Origin: Coptis chinensis
Taxonomy: Eukaryota; Streptophyta; Magnoliopsida; Ranunculales; Ranunculaceae
Reading direction: 5' to 3'
Assembly: GCA_015680905.1 (NCBI GenBank)
Contig: CM027377.1
Location: 62,331,501-62,395,500 of the forward strand
Length of the DNA: 64,000 nucleotides
Below the pieces are notes generated by a model that saw only the letters and a program-made list of their open reading frames with translations, ran no database searches and was not told where the DNA came from. Numbering within the stretch: the first letter of the stretch is position 1; each line of letters starts with the position of its first letter. Both the position numbers and the translations under genes were made by a program. This document shows positions 1-10,428 of this stretch, one piece after another.

Positions 1-1281
1 TGACATTATGAATAATTTAGCATCGATACTATTCCTCTTGATTGGTGAAATGAGCGTAAGAAGTTCTTAGCGAGTTAAGCTATACTCTTTGGGATGAGCC
101 TACCTTTTTAAGTATTGTGCGGATCGGATTATTAGTAGTTGTATTCTCCGGTGGGAATATAGCGAGGTTCTCTCATTCTGCCATGACAAAGAGTGTGGTG
201 GCCATTTTAGTGGTATGAAAACAGCTGCTAAAATTCTTCAATGTGGGTTTTATTGGCCTACTCTCTTTAAAGATGCCCAAGTGCATTGCAAGACGTGTGT
301 TCATTGCTAACAACTTGGGCGAATCACGAAGCGTAATATAATGCCATTAAATCCAATCATGGTGGTAGAAGTTTTTGACGTATGGGGCATTGATTTCATG
401 GGTCCTTTTCCGGTTTCCCACGGTTTTATATATATTCTAGTTGTCGTGGACTAGGTGTCTAAATGGATAGAAGCCATGGCTTGCCGTAGCAATGACCATA
501 AGACAGTTGTGTTTTTTGGTAAGGAATACATTTTTTGTCGATTTGGCATTCCTAAAGCCATCATTAGTGATGGTGGAACACATTTTTGCAACAGCAATAG
601 AGTTGTTGCATCTCTAGTGAAAAAGTATGGAGTTACACATAAAGTAGCAACTCCGTATCATCCACAAACTAGCGGACAAGTAGAAGTTTCTAATAAGGAA
701 ATCAAAAAGATCTTAGAAACAACTGTAAATCCTGATAGGAAAGACTGGTGAAGCGTCTATCGATGCCTTATGGGTATATATTTGCTTTCAAAACTCCTAT
801 AGGTATGTCTCCCTTTAGACTTGTATTTGGAAACCTTGTCATTTGCGGATTGAATTGGAGCACCGTGCTATATGGGCTATAAAGAGCCTTAACTTCAATT
901 TTGATGAGGCAGGTGTCAAGCGCAAGTTGCAATTGAATGAGCTTGAAGAAATCCATAGCGATTCTTATGATCTCGCATGAAGGATTATAAAGCTAACATG
1001 AAAGCGTGTTCATGATAAGCAAATCTTAGCGCCAAAGAGTTTGTGGTAGGTCAAAAGGTCTTGCTTTACAACTCCGTCTACATATTTTTCTAGGGAAATT
1101 GAAAACCCGTTGGTGCGGTCCTTTTTGGTTCTTGAAGTTACCCTACGGGACAATCACCTTGGTAAATCCAAGGACAACAGTACATTTCAAGTCAATGGCC
1201 AGCGGTTGAAATATTTTCACGAGCTATTGTCCCCGATGTGGCGGAAGTTCTTTTCTGAGGACCACATCTATGAGGACTGAC
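1..1281 (+). pseudogene. Ty3/gypsy pol remnant (integrase), Athila/Tat-like
   Basis: Degenerate 3' end of a gypsy polyprotein, cut by the window start. Around 190-310 a zinc-binding HHCC segment reads in one frame (two histidines, then CKTC-V-HC). The integrase core follows: the first catalytic Asp is in GIDFMGP (about 390), the second in SDGGTHF (about 570) and the Glu in [10 protein letters not shown] (about 680). The longest open stretch is 455-751. In-frame stops interrupt the HHCC and core regions, and frameshifts follow 751. The C-terminal tail ends near 1280 after a VNGQRLKYF motif, typical of plant gypsy pol lacking a chromodomain. Integrase would insert retrotransposon cDNA into chromosomes; this copy cannot make an intact protein. 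The family call is firm; the Athila/Tat clade call is inferred from the long 3' region and the LTR style. Confidence 0.88.
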
Positions 1282-2220
1282 CTTTGTTGGTTGGTGTACT
1301 TCCTTTCAATTCCATATATTGGTAAGTGCACCATTCAGGTGTCGGGCCCTCCCTATAGAGTGTATGGCTGTAAGTACCAAATCCTAAGTCCACGTTTAAC
1401 CTAATTCACGTTTTCCACTCTTGCATGTTTTCTCGGTTTTGAGTCATGTTCCTCTATGGTGTGAATTATGCATTTATTGCTTTCTTGTTTTTCTCTATTA
1501 TATCTTATTCATAAAAGTAAAAATATATCAAAATCATAAAAATAGTAATCTAGGAAGTCGGGGAATCTGAGTTTAAAAGATCCCGTTTCAAACAAATTTT
1601 CTAAACTCTGTTGTCTAAAATTTGTTTGGGGGTGGGGCGTTTGTTTTTCTATCCTTAATTGTTCAACTTTCCATTTGTGTTGCTTAGGCGTTTAATAGTA
1701 TTTCGATTTGGGTTGACATTATCTATGAACTTAGATTTCATTTGTTAGCATAACTTCGTCCATACGCACTTTGAGGTATTTTCTATCTTCTTATATGTCA
1801 CCCACGATTGGAATAGAGTGTTTTATGGATCATTGGATTGGAAATTCTCTCCTGATCATTTCCATAGCTCATTCGCAAAAATCGGACTGGTAACGAAGAG
1901 GCAATTTTAGTTTAAAGTTGTGCGAAAATCGGACAAATTTTGAAAAATCGAATTGGGCTTGGGCCCAATCTCGCCCGCACGTGCCATGCACGTGCGTCTC
2001 CATCTTCTCAACTAAAATAGATCGCGACTTTCCTTCCCCACCGCCATTAACAAAGCTTTACAAACCTTAACTAAAAAAAAATTTTTTAAAAAAAAAGAAA
2101 AGAAAACCTAACCATCATGCATGACAATTTAAAACAACCCCAAATCTTCTCCAAACCATCTCCCACTCCATTTCAAACCTTTTACACCACCGAAAACATC
2201 CAAAATCCAAAAAATTGAAC
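1282..2220 (+). other. Non-coding spacer after gypsy pol, with a polypurine-tract-like box
   Basis: AT-rich sequence with no convincing ORF. A G-rich box, TTTGTTTGGGGGTGGGGCG, lies at about 1621-1639 and resembles the polypurine tracts at 5301-5333 and 6788-6821. The sister minus-strand element has only one such box between pol and its final polypurine tract, so this one looks extra. From about 2040 the sequence becomes A-rich and then CCA-rich, leading into the next degenerate ORF. Confidence 0.5.
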
Positions 2221-3447
2221 TGCCACCACCACCACCGCGCCTCCTCCCATTATTTTTAGTGAGTTTGATTTCAAACTCTTTCCCCCTTATTCACACCCAC
2301 AAATCCTATCAAAACATCAAATGGCTCTAAGGCGGCCGAATTTTGCAAGAATAAATTTTTATGCCCACCACTTTGCACCCGTTTTACAGTGGCAGAGATG
2401 ATTAGGAGGGATTGGAATAGGTTGTGATATGTGACAGATGATTTTTATCCGCGAAGATTTGGTCCAACAATTTTATAGGGCCGAGGGAGTTGGTTGGGAA
2501 TAAATTTTTGTTAAGGTGAATAAAGTCAAGGCGAGAAGTGGATAGAAAATTGTTGGCGTGTATCTTGGTATGGAGGAAGATCGCACTCTTGTGGCCACAG
2601 TGCAGGAATCCCAAGTTAGTGGGATCGAGGCCTTGATGAACAAGACGGTTTTGGAGGGTAACTACAATGCGAGCTTGCATTGTGTTCGCACGCCAGTCGT
2701 CTCTGCGAACCAACCGGTGGCAGCTTCGATGGATTGGGAGGAATGTCATTGGAAAGAAGAAAGTCGGTGACATCAGCCTGAATTGTCTCCACGTGCTTTG
2801 GATACTCCAGATGAGAAAGTATGATTTCTGTATCCTCGAGTTTTTTATTACTATGATTAGAGGAGTCGGGAAGAGTATTGCACCTCTCCCTATTCTGATA
2901 ACAAAGATCATGATGAGGTTGGCGACTCACGAAGTCGATCGGATTTGCACGAAGAGGCACCAAAATCCTACGATTTATACGGAATGTATCAAAAGACATG
3001 GAGGTTGCCTGAAGAGAGGGTAGTTGAAGAGGATGATTCGGAGGATGAGTCGGAGGATGATGAGGACCGCGACTGTTTTGATGTCGATGCCTTGGAAAGG
3101 TGTCGTCTAATACACAACGCATGTCGGTGCTTCATCGTGGCATGCGTTCTCTCAACACTATTTGTGGAGATCTCCAGATTCGGCAAGCTACCATCCATCG
3201 TAACTATAAGACTCGCCCCTAGCGCGAGGATGAGCATTGGGAGGAGATGAAGGCCGAGGTGGAAGCTCAGCGAAAGTTCTGTGAAGATATGCGTGAACGC
3301 TTCCCACCCCAGGAGGGTTCTTCTTTTGAGGAGGCGTCTGTGAGGCACGGCGTCGTCGCCGTAGGACGGATGGCTTTGGCCCATCGGGAGCTCAGGAATC
3401 ATCTCCTTCTCATGTGCCATCCACTACCAGCAGCGAGCGTTGTTTAG
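2221..3447 (+). pseudogene. Degenerate ORF downstream of gypsy pol (env-position, plant transposon protein-like)
   Basis: Shifting frames across this stretch carry protein-like pieces. They include an N-terminal piece from an ATG near 2321, a segment LVQQFYRAEGVGW near 2460-2500, an open frame at 2558-2770, an overlapping one at 2667-3023, then a highly acidic run (EDDSEDESEDDED, about 3030-3060) and a C-terminal piece at 3247-3447 rich in Glu, Lys and Arg. The layout resembles the 'putative plant transposon protein' domain found in Athila/Tat elements, which sit between pol and the 3' LTR in the position of an envelope-like gene. Several frameshifts and stops break it. I recognise the style rather than a specific protein; the function is unknown. 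Confidence 0.4.
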
Positions 3448-3833
3448 GGATATTATGAGTTGATGTTGTTTTGTATTTGTTTTTATTTAGTTGGGATGTT
3501 AATTTTTGAATTACGTAGTTAAATTTGAATTGGATAGTTAAGCATGTTGCTAGAATTTCAATTTTAATATAATGTGGTTCTTTATGAAATTGTGCATTTT
3601 TTTATTGTTAATCCCACCTCCCGAATTATTTGGGGTGGTATTATTTATTCGGCATAATTTTTATATGATCCTCAATTTTATAAGTTGTTTTGGAGTGATT
3701 GTTGAGAATATTGCCAATATTGGCATGCCTATGATTAGATGTTGTGATAGGATGAAATCTAAAAGAGTTTAGAAGTTACTATTCTAAATTCAATCTAAAA
3801 GATATTAGGTTTGTTTTAGAATAAAAATATGGG
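3448..3833. other. AT-rich spacer, no gene seen
   Basis: Between the two degenerate ORFs. Rich in T and A, with no splice-supported or domain-bearing reading frame. The short open frame at 3572-3772 is low-complexity hydrophobic translation of T-rich DNA and is not supported as a gene. Confidence 0.5.
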
Positions 3834-5090
3834 TTGTTTACGTTTTGGTTTTGGAAATTTTTTGTTTTCAACAATTGCCTTAAAACTTTTTGGCAACTTC
3901 CCGATTCAATTTGGAAACTCAAAACCTATATAAACTTCATTCATTCTCCACACAAAACTCACATCTCTCACTTTCATCTCTCACCTTTTACTCCCAAGTT
4001 TTCCTTCTTTTGTTGCTTCACTTTAGCACTTTCATTTCATTTCGAAGCGGCGCTCGGTTCGGTTGGCGCCACCAGCGCCAAAACTTGTCAATCCATTTGC
4101 TCTGAGCATGACCCACGCCCTACCCGGACCAATGCGAGTGTGACCGGCGCCCATACAAGGCTTACGTTGGGCACCTGGCATACGACCTCCATAGACCACG
4201 AAAAATTCCGATTTTTGTGGGTTATTCGAGGACCGTTGCAGGCTGTGCTAGGAAGTAGTTTTATGATGACATCCCCTCATATCATACAGGAACAGTCTTT
4301 TGAAGACTTGTTCCAAAGTGGCGCTTATAGTGCGTGGTTTCGCGAGGTGATCATACATTCGCATTATCTTTGGGAACCGCTAATGGTGATAAATCGATGG
4401 AAATTTCTAGGTTATTGCTAGCCTTTGTTCTTTGACTTGCTATGCCCCAGCTGAAATACAAGACTCATGGGCCTATTTGGTAGATAATATGTACATGTAT
4501 AACTATGAGGATTTGCATGAGCATTACGGGGTAGGAATCTTTAGGATAGAGGACAAAGGGGATTATAGCGTCGCCACTTGGTAGCTTTGTCTATGAGCGT
4601 GGGCACTATTATGTTTTGGATCATGCTAAACATTAGGGGAATGCCGTTATTCTTACGTGAATGACGAAACTTGTGATATTTTCTTTGCTTTAGCTGGGGG
4701 CGTACACTCTATGATATTCCCCGGACCACTAATGTCTAGTTTATCCAGGAGCCCATAGCAAGAGGCATAAGTACCTTCTTATGCTGTTTTAATTTAATAA
4801 ATATTATGCTATGTTTCTTCCCTGTTTTTTGTACTCGCTTCATGGATTGGGTTGGGGTCGACATTGTGAGACCCACCAATTATATTATTCGATCTTTCCG
4901 TGTAATGACTTGGTCAGGGTGGAGGATACAACCTCATCAGGTTGCTCCTTACACCCCATTCGACCAAGTAGTGCTTGATAGGTTAGCTATAGTAGATGAT
5001 AAATGGCGTGAAGCGGCAAATCACCATGGCGTGGCGGGATCTTGAAGGAACCTCATTTCTTTATTGAAGATGAGGAGGATGGCGATTAAG
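3834..5090 (+). pseudogene. Second degenerate ORF of the gypsy 3' region
   Basis: Open frames at 3834-4421 and 4806-5045, with protein-like sequence in another frame between them, suggest one broken gene of about 400 codons. Recognisable pieces include YHTGTVF (about 4280), YERGHYYVLDHA (about 4590-4630) and a tail with MTWSGWRIQPHQVAPYTPFD (about 4900-4970). The 5' part follows a T/C-rich stretch with CACTTTCATCTCTCACC repeats that looks like a leader. The sister minus-strand element lacks the whole region between polypurine-tract-like boxes, so this ORF may be an optional or captured gene. I cannot name a family. Confidence 0.35.
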
Positions 5091-5300
5091 CAGCGGGAGT
5101 TAAGGTAAGTTTTATGTTTCATAAAGTAATGCGCTTATGTCCCAAGCAATTTAATTCTTGTTAACCCCATAGCGGGTGGAACTCATATAGAGTTAGCGTC
5201 TGTTTTCTTTTCTATATTAGTATGTTTTAACCTTATTTTGCAGATGTTCTAAAATTTCCAGCGTTTCCATGGTATTTCTCTACCCTTTTTATTTAAATAC

Positions 5301-5333
5301 TTTGAGGACAAAGCATGCTTCTTGTTTGGGGGT
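5301..5333 (+). promoter_or_regulatory. Polypurine-tract-like box (internal)
   Basis: A TTTGAGGACAAAG motif followed by TTGTTTGGGGGT. This is the same GAGGACAA...TTTGGGGG arrangement that precedes the 3' LTR at 6788-6821, but about 1.5 kb upstream of it. The inverted sister element has the equivalent box at 28743-28790, also about 1.5 kb from its final tract. It could prime a second plus strand or be a relic of an older 3' end. Confidence 0.5.
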
Positions 5334-6787
5334 ATAGAAACCACGAATAATTAAGGCATCTGTTGGGATATAGATATGTATAAAATGCACTTGTTTTCTA
5401 GTAAAAAATTCAAAATTTCCAAAAATATAAATAAAAAGTTATGTTACACACTTAGGAATATTGGTATTGTTTTCTTTCTCTATGCTCTTAATAATCTAGA
5501 AGTCTCTCGTAGCTTTTGCATTAGAATAATTTTTAGAAACTTAGGTTATGTAGATAATACTTGCATCTATCTATAAATATATTACATGAGTATCTATGAT
5601 TGTTGGTAGTAAGTTTCTAAAATCTAGGCTAGAGTACTTATTCTATAAATCCTGTGAGAATATAGCCTAAAGCCTTATATGAGTGAAACATTTGAGAAAT
5701 AACACAAAGGGATAAGTAAAATCGGATAGAGAAATCAGATGTCCACTTGTTTGATCACTATACCATATCTAAGCGAGAATTTAGGCCCTCTTTGGATTGA
5801 TATGGACAGTTAACCTTTTACAAAACAAAATAAAAATAAAAAAATCAGCCTACCCATTCTTTGAATGAGTTTGAGAATAGAGATGAAGAATAGAAAAGAG
5901 AAATACCTTTGAAATCAAGATTTGTTAGTCACTTCAGATAAGAAAAGAAAGTTTCCATCCAAATAAAAAAAAATATATAAATAAATAAAAGAAAATAAAT
6001 AGTTAGAACTCCAAAAATAGAATCAAATGAGTCAAAAGCCAAAGAGAAAAAAAATATATGGCTAAGGATGGAAACAAAGTGTAGAAGCAAAAGTAAAGAA
6101 CAAGGTTTTCTCTAGTTACATAATATGAAGACTCTATTATCGCAGACTTGTCCTTTTTGAATATCCATTTCCTTCCTTCTTAAACCATCTCCTAATCCCA
6201 TGACACCTAATAAAGACCTCTAGCTCAATTAGGAATAGGGTAGTGTGATAGTAAGTGGCAGATGTGTTTGATCGACTCTGACTTCCTTGTGTATCATTGA
6301 GATTGTAAGGAAAAGTGTGCCCACTACACACTAGAGCGTGAAACTTGGCGGGAAAAATCGAGTGGTTTTGTCTTGACATTTATGTGAGGACCTACTTGGG
6401 GCGTTATTTCGAAGTTTTCATAAAGCGGACTGCTAGTGCATTTCATAGTATTACTCATTGTATATATGTTTATTAAGTAGATGATTGATTATTATGCATA
6501 TATTAGCCTAGGTTTCGACTTGATTATTCTTTATTCATTGCTAGTGAGATATATAGATAATTGGGAGCATAAATAAGGAAACAATAGTTTTATTTCTTAG
6601 TCGTTGTAGTATAGATGAAGTTTGTGAGTACCTTCATTGGAAAACTCTCACGAGGCTATAACTCATCCACTAGGGAATTCCTAGTGGTTTAAGGCCTTGT
6701 TGCATATGGTCAATGTAATCTCACTCGGCGAAACGAGAGTAGTTAGAACTCCATTTTTTGTCACTTATTCTAATTTCTCATATTTGC
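5334..6787 (+). other. Gypsy 3' untranslated region
   Basis: Non-coding, AT-rich. It aligns by eye, in inverted orientation, with 27293-28740: for example the segment containing TATACCATATCTAAGCGAG at about 5760 and its reverse complement near 28380. This shows that both belong to the same gypsy family. Contains the conserved palindrome at 6667-6687. The short open frame on the other strand at 6137-6379 is not a gene. Confidence 0.6.
6667..6687 (+). promoter_or_regulatory. Palindrome upstream of the polypurine tract
   Basis: Near-perfect dyad CCACTAGG-G-AATT-CCTAGTGG about 100 nt before the polypurine tract. It recurs at 13950-13969, where it is a perfect 20-nt palindrome, and on the other strand at 31148-31168 and 27380-27399 at a similar distance from the tract. 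It is embedded in a longer conserved 3' UTR block (CTCTCACGAG upstream, TTTAAGGCCTT downstream). Confidence 0.6.
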
Positions 6788-6821
6788 TTGAGGACAAGCA
6801 AAATGCTATTTGGGGGTGGTT
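6788..6821 (+). promoter_or_regulatory. Polypurine tract before the 3' LTR
   Basis: TTGAGGACAAGC then ATTTGGGGGTGGTT directly precedes the TG that opens the LTR at 6822. This is the expected plus-strand primer site of a gypsy retrotransposon. Confidence 0.75.
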
Positions 6822-8319
6822 TGATAAGAGCCCAAAACTGTAGTTTTAACCCCTTAACAATAATACTTTTTGACCAATTATGTGAGTAATAAATAAGAGT
6901 TAATGCTGATTATGTGCTTTTATGTATTTCAGGCATTGAAGTCGATTATGTGCAGAAAATGTGTCACTTTGGCGAGATAAAGGAGCAAAGGGTTGGTTAC
7001 TAAGAAGTTTTGTGATTAAAGGCCAAGATTCAAGGAGAAAAAGCCTTTGTAAAGCCCGGTCAAAGCTGAAAAGTCAAAGTCAACGCGGGCAGAAATAGCA
7101 CACAAAAGTCAGCAGAACTTCCAAAGACCGTATCTTTAGGCTTAGACCTTGGAATTGGGCCTACCTTATGTCAAAACAACCGGCTTGGTCCAAGAGCTTT
7201 CCATTGGTCCAAGCCTTGACCCAATCGAGAGGAGGGTAGTGGGCCGAAAAAGTGCATTTGAAGCAAAATCCAATTTGAAAAAGCCTTTGTGGACTGAAGA
7301 AATTGGGTTTTGGGCTCGATTTCCGGCCCAAAACATGGCTCCTCAGCCCATGCACGAAAATGTGGATCTTGTCTCCTCCATTTAAAGACACAAGACTTAA
7401 CTCTTAAGCAATCCTTAGCTTTAGGTAGCAAGTAGCCATTAGAGAATAGTTTTTTAGATCTAGTTTTATGTTCAAGTAATTAGTTTAAAACAAAGTAGAT
7501 TATTAATTTAGTTATTGAATCATTGTTTTATTCTTCATTAGAATAATAAAAGTAGTGAGTTATTCATAATTTCAGTTTTGGTTTATTAAATTACTTAGAT
7601 CTAAATTCAGTTCTTAGTTGTTAATTATTTCTTAGTTGTTAATTTAGATTTGAATTCTTGATTAGATCAATATAGTAAAGTTATAATATTTATATGATGT
7701 CTTGTTTAAATTCAATTGGAAATGATAACATAATGATTCTAGGCTAAACCTCCATTAGAGGGGGTTGAAGAAGCCTTGATGAAGCTTGATTTCTATTAGC
7801 GTAAAGTAGTCGTGATTTTCCATTCCATTCTAAAAAACGATTAGTTCACCATGAGAATGGGTTTGATTGTTTCACATGCTAGATGTTAGTTGGCAGAGAT
7901 TACCATGAACAACTAGGGATTAGGAAGAACCAATTGTTATGCGAAAGTAGTTCAATTCGGATTACAACGATTCTTCGTTAGTAAATTAAGTCGAGTTAAG
8001 ATGGAATCAATCCCCCCTAATTCCTTATCATAGTATCAATTTAGCATTCCGTAGTTGAATTATCATATCTTGTTAGTTTAGTTTGCATCGTAGTATAAAT
8101 TTAAGTAAAACTCTCATTAACTTTGGATAAATTGATAATCTTAGGAAACGGCAATTCTAAAGAACTAGGAGTGAAGCGAATCTTTTACTCAACTCTATTT
8201 CGATAGAATTGAGAGTAGAAAACTTTGATAATATTAAGCGTGAATAAGTTTTAGTTTTACTTGCATTTGAGTTTCATCGTTTATTAAAGTAGGTAAAACT
8301 ATTCATTTTACGTTTATCA
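6822..8319 (+). mobile_element. Ty3/gypsy 3' LTR (LTR1), copy A
   Basis: Starts TGATAAGAGCCC just after the polypurine tract and ends ...TTTACGTTTATCA, giving matching TGATAA/TTATCA inverted ends and a length of 1498 bp. It includes a block (GGAATTGGGCCTACC, about 7151) shared with three other LTRs in the window. The open frames on both strands at 7149-7431 are readings of this LTR block and not genes. Right after the end comes LTR X without a visible target-site duplication. Confidence 0.82.
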
Positions 8320-8371
8320 ATAAGCACCCAAAAGTATAGTTTAAACCCCTTAATTGTATTATATTTAGGCC

Positions 8372-9583
8372 ACGTTTTAATTTGATAATTTGCAGTTGGT
8401 CACCAATTGATCATTTATTTGCAATTGGGCCAAAATTAACGATTGACTGCGTTGACTTTGCATTGACCGTTGTTTCACCGTTGGTCTCAAAACAATTTTT
8501 GTATAATAACTAAAACACCTTTGCATGTGTCTATCACATGAATTTTTAAATTCAACAAATAACTATCAAATCTTAGATTTGATCCAGCCCCAATTATATA
8601 CCTTAAAAGTTGTCTTCTTCACTTTATATATATTATGCGCAACTTGAGAAATGAAATGGACCAGAATCCATAGAGGAAGAAAGGGGTTGAAGTAATGATG
8701 TTGGTGAAAGGTTTTGTGTAATAATTAGATCAAATAATGTGCCAATGAGTTGGTGTTTTGGAAAAGGGATTGGAGATCTTGGAGTGTTGGTTCGGAAATG
8801 GGTTGTGGGTTAGTGTTTGGGTTGTTGAGTGTTTCTAGTTCGGTTATTATTCTTCTGCAAGTGTCTTCCATTGCTCGGTTAATGGCTAGCAAAAGAGCTC
8901 CTTAAGAGTGGAAAGATGCAATCACAACATTGCCTGAACTTCGCTGGCCGAGTTTTCAGGTTAGCCCAAACATAAAATAAACAATTTTAATAAAGAGGTG
9001 AGGGTGAGAGAGGGCGGTTAACTGGATGGGTGTTAACCTGCTAGTGTGAGTGTGCTATAATAAGTTTAACCAATTTCAATTCAAAATGGTGTATGTGGTT
9101 TGAATAAGATGCTTGGCCTATTGAAATCAAGGTTTATGCCCAACTGGTCCTTTCACTAGTTGGTGTCTCATGTCTGTATTGCTCAACTAGGATGTCATGA
9201 AATTGATTGCCATTACAATTGAATGTGTTTATTTCTTTGTTGATCTTGCTTAGAGGCGTGAACAAGTGAAAGGCGAACACCAACAGGCTAACTGCTATAA
9301 AGCATAAATAATGGGCGGTTAACAGTACAGCTAGTGCAAGATTAATACATGTTACAAATAAGCGATTAGGGATCAATAGTCATGGTATTTGTTGATTTGA
9401 AAAGAACAATGATCTTTGGCCATTGATTTGAATCATGTGTAGTACGATGCAAGGGTAAATGTGCTAATTTAGAAAATATGGATGAGATCACCATCAATTT
9501 TGGCCCAATTGCAAATAAGCGATCAATTGGTGACTAACTGCAAATTATCGAATTAAAGCGTGGCCCAAAAAGCTAAATAACCC
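8372..9583. mobile_element. Non-autonomous MULE-type transposon, copy A
   Basis: Interrupts LTR X. Long terminal inverted repeats of about 77 bp: the left end reads ACGTTTTAATTTGATAATTT and the right end, reverse-complemented, reads ACGCTTTAATTCGATAATTT. Both continue through TTGCAGTTRGTCACCAATTG to TTGGGCCAAAATT. Flanks repeat TATATTTAGGCC on both sides (8360-8371 and 9584-9595). The right end extends about 22 nt further (GGGTTATTTAGC...GGGCC) than the left, so the left tip seems deleted. Mutator-like is inferred from the long inverted repeats, the GGG terminus and a 9-12 bp target duplication. No transposase is present; open frames such as 9134-9376 on the minus strand are not convincing. 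Confidence 0.75.
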
Positions 9584-10428
9584 TATATTTAGGCCAATTA
9601 TGTTTATAATAAATAAGAGTTAGTATTGTTTTACGTGTTTTTTGTGTATTTTAGGTCTTAAAACTTTTTTATGTGCTTAAAAGGCGCTATTTTGCATGGA
9701 AAATGAGTCAAGATGATTGCTAGAAAGAGTTCTATGTTTAAAGCCTAAGAATCAAGAAGAAAAAGCATTTTCAAGCCAGTCAAATTTGGAAAGTCAAAAG
9801 TCAATTAGGATAGAAAAATGACAAAACCATCAGAACTTCAAAATGGCGTATCTTTGGACTTGGGCCTCGAATTGGGCCTACTTTCTGTCAAAACGACCGC
9901 ACGGAATAAGTTTTCAATGGATCTGTCATTTCCCCAATCAGAAGCTGTAAAAGTGGACGAAAATGGTACTAAAGTAATTTCGGTAGCGAAAATATCCTAA
10001 CCCTCTTCTATATAAAGAATGTTAAGGATAAGCAAAACTTGGCTACTCCCCATTAGTTTAGTAGTAATTGGGGTTCTCTCTCTCTCCCCCCTTTCTTTAG
10101 CTTAGTTTAGGTTAAGTAGTTTAGTTTGTAGCCTCCATTAAAGCCCATTAAATAAAGCTTTAGTATTCAATTCTCTTTATTCTTATGTCTTCTTATTATT
10201 GTTTAGTTAAATTTAATTCAATGACACAACTAAAACCTCCATTAGAAGGGTTAATGAAACCACATGAGGATGATTGTTAGTAGTATAGTTATTGTTTTGT
10301 AAAATAACGTTTCAAGTTTGATTATCATGATTTCTTAGAGATAAAAATTATAAAAAGTTGAACTAGAGTTTAGAGCCACCATCAAAGAGATTTGTGGGGA
10401 GCTAAACTCTCATGCTAGTGAAGCAGGG

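Noticed and set aside
2402-3122. Long minus-strand open frames of 169 and 168 codons
   Set aside because: They lie antisense to the protein-like fragments of the gypsy 3' region, overlap one another in different frames and show no domain.
7149-7431. Overlapping open frames on both strands within LTR1
   Set aside because: They recur only as parts of LTR1 copies and related LTRs; they are accidental readings of a conserved LTR block.
9134-9376. Minus-strand open frame inside the MULE with a hydrophobic stretch
   Set aside because: It changes length between the duplicates because of indels, has no domain and no coding context.
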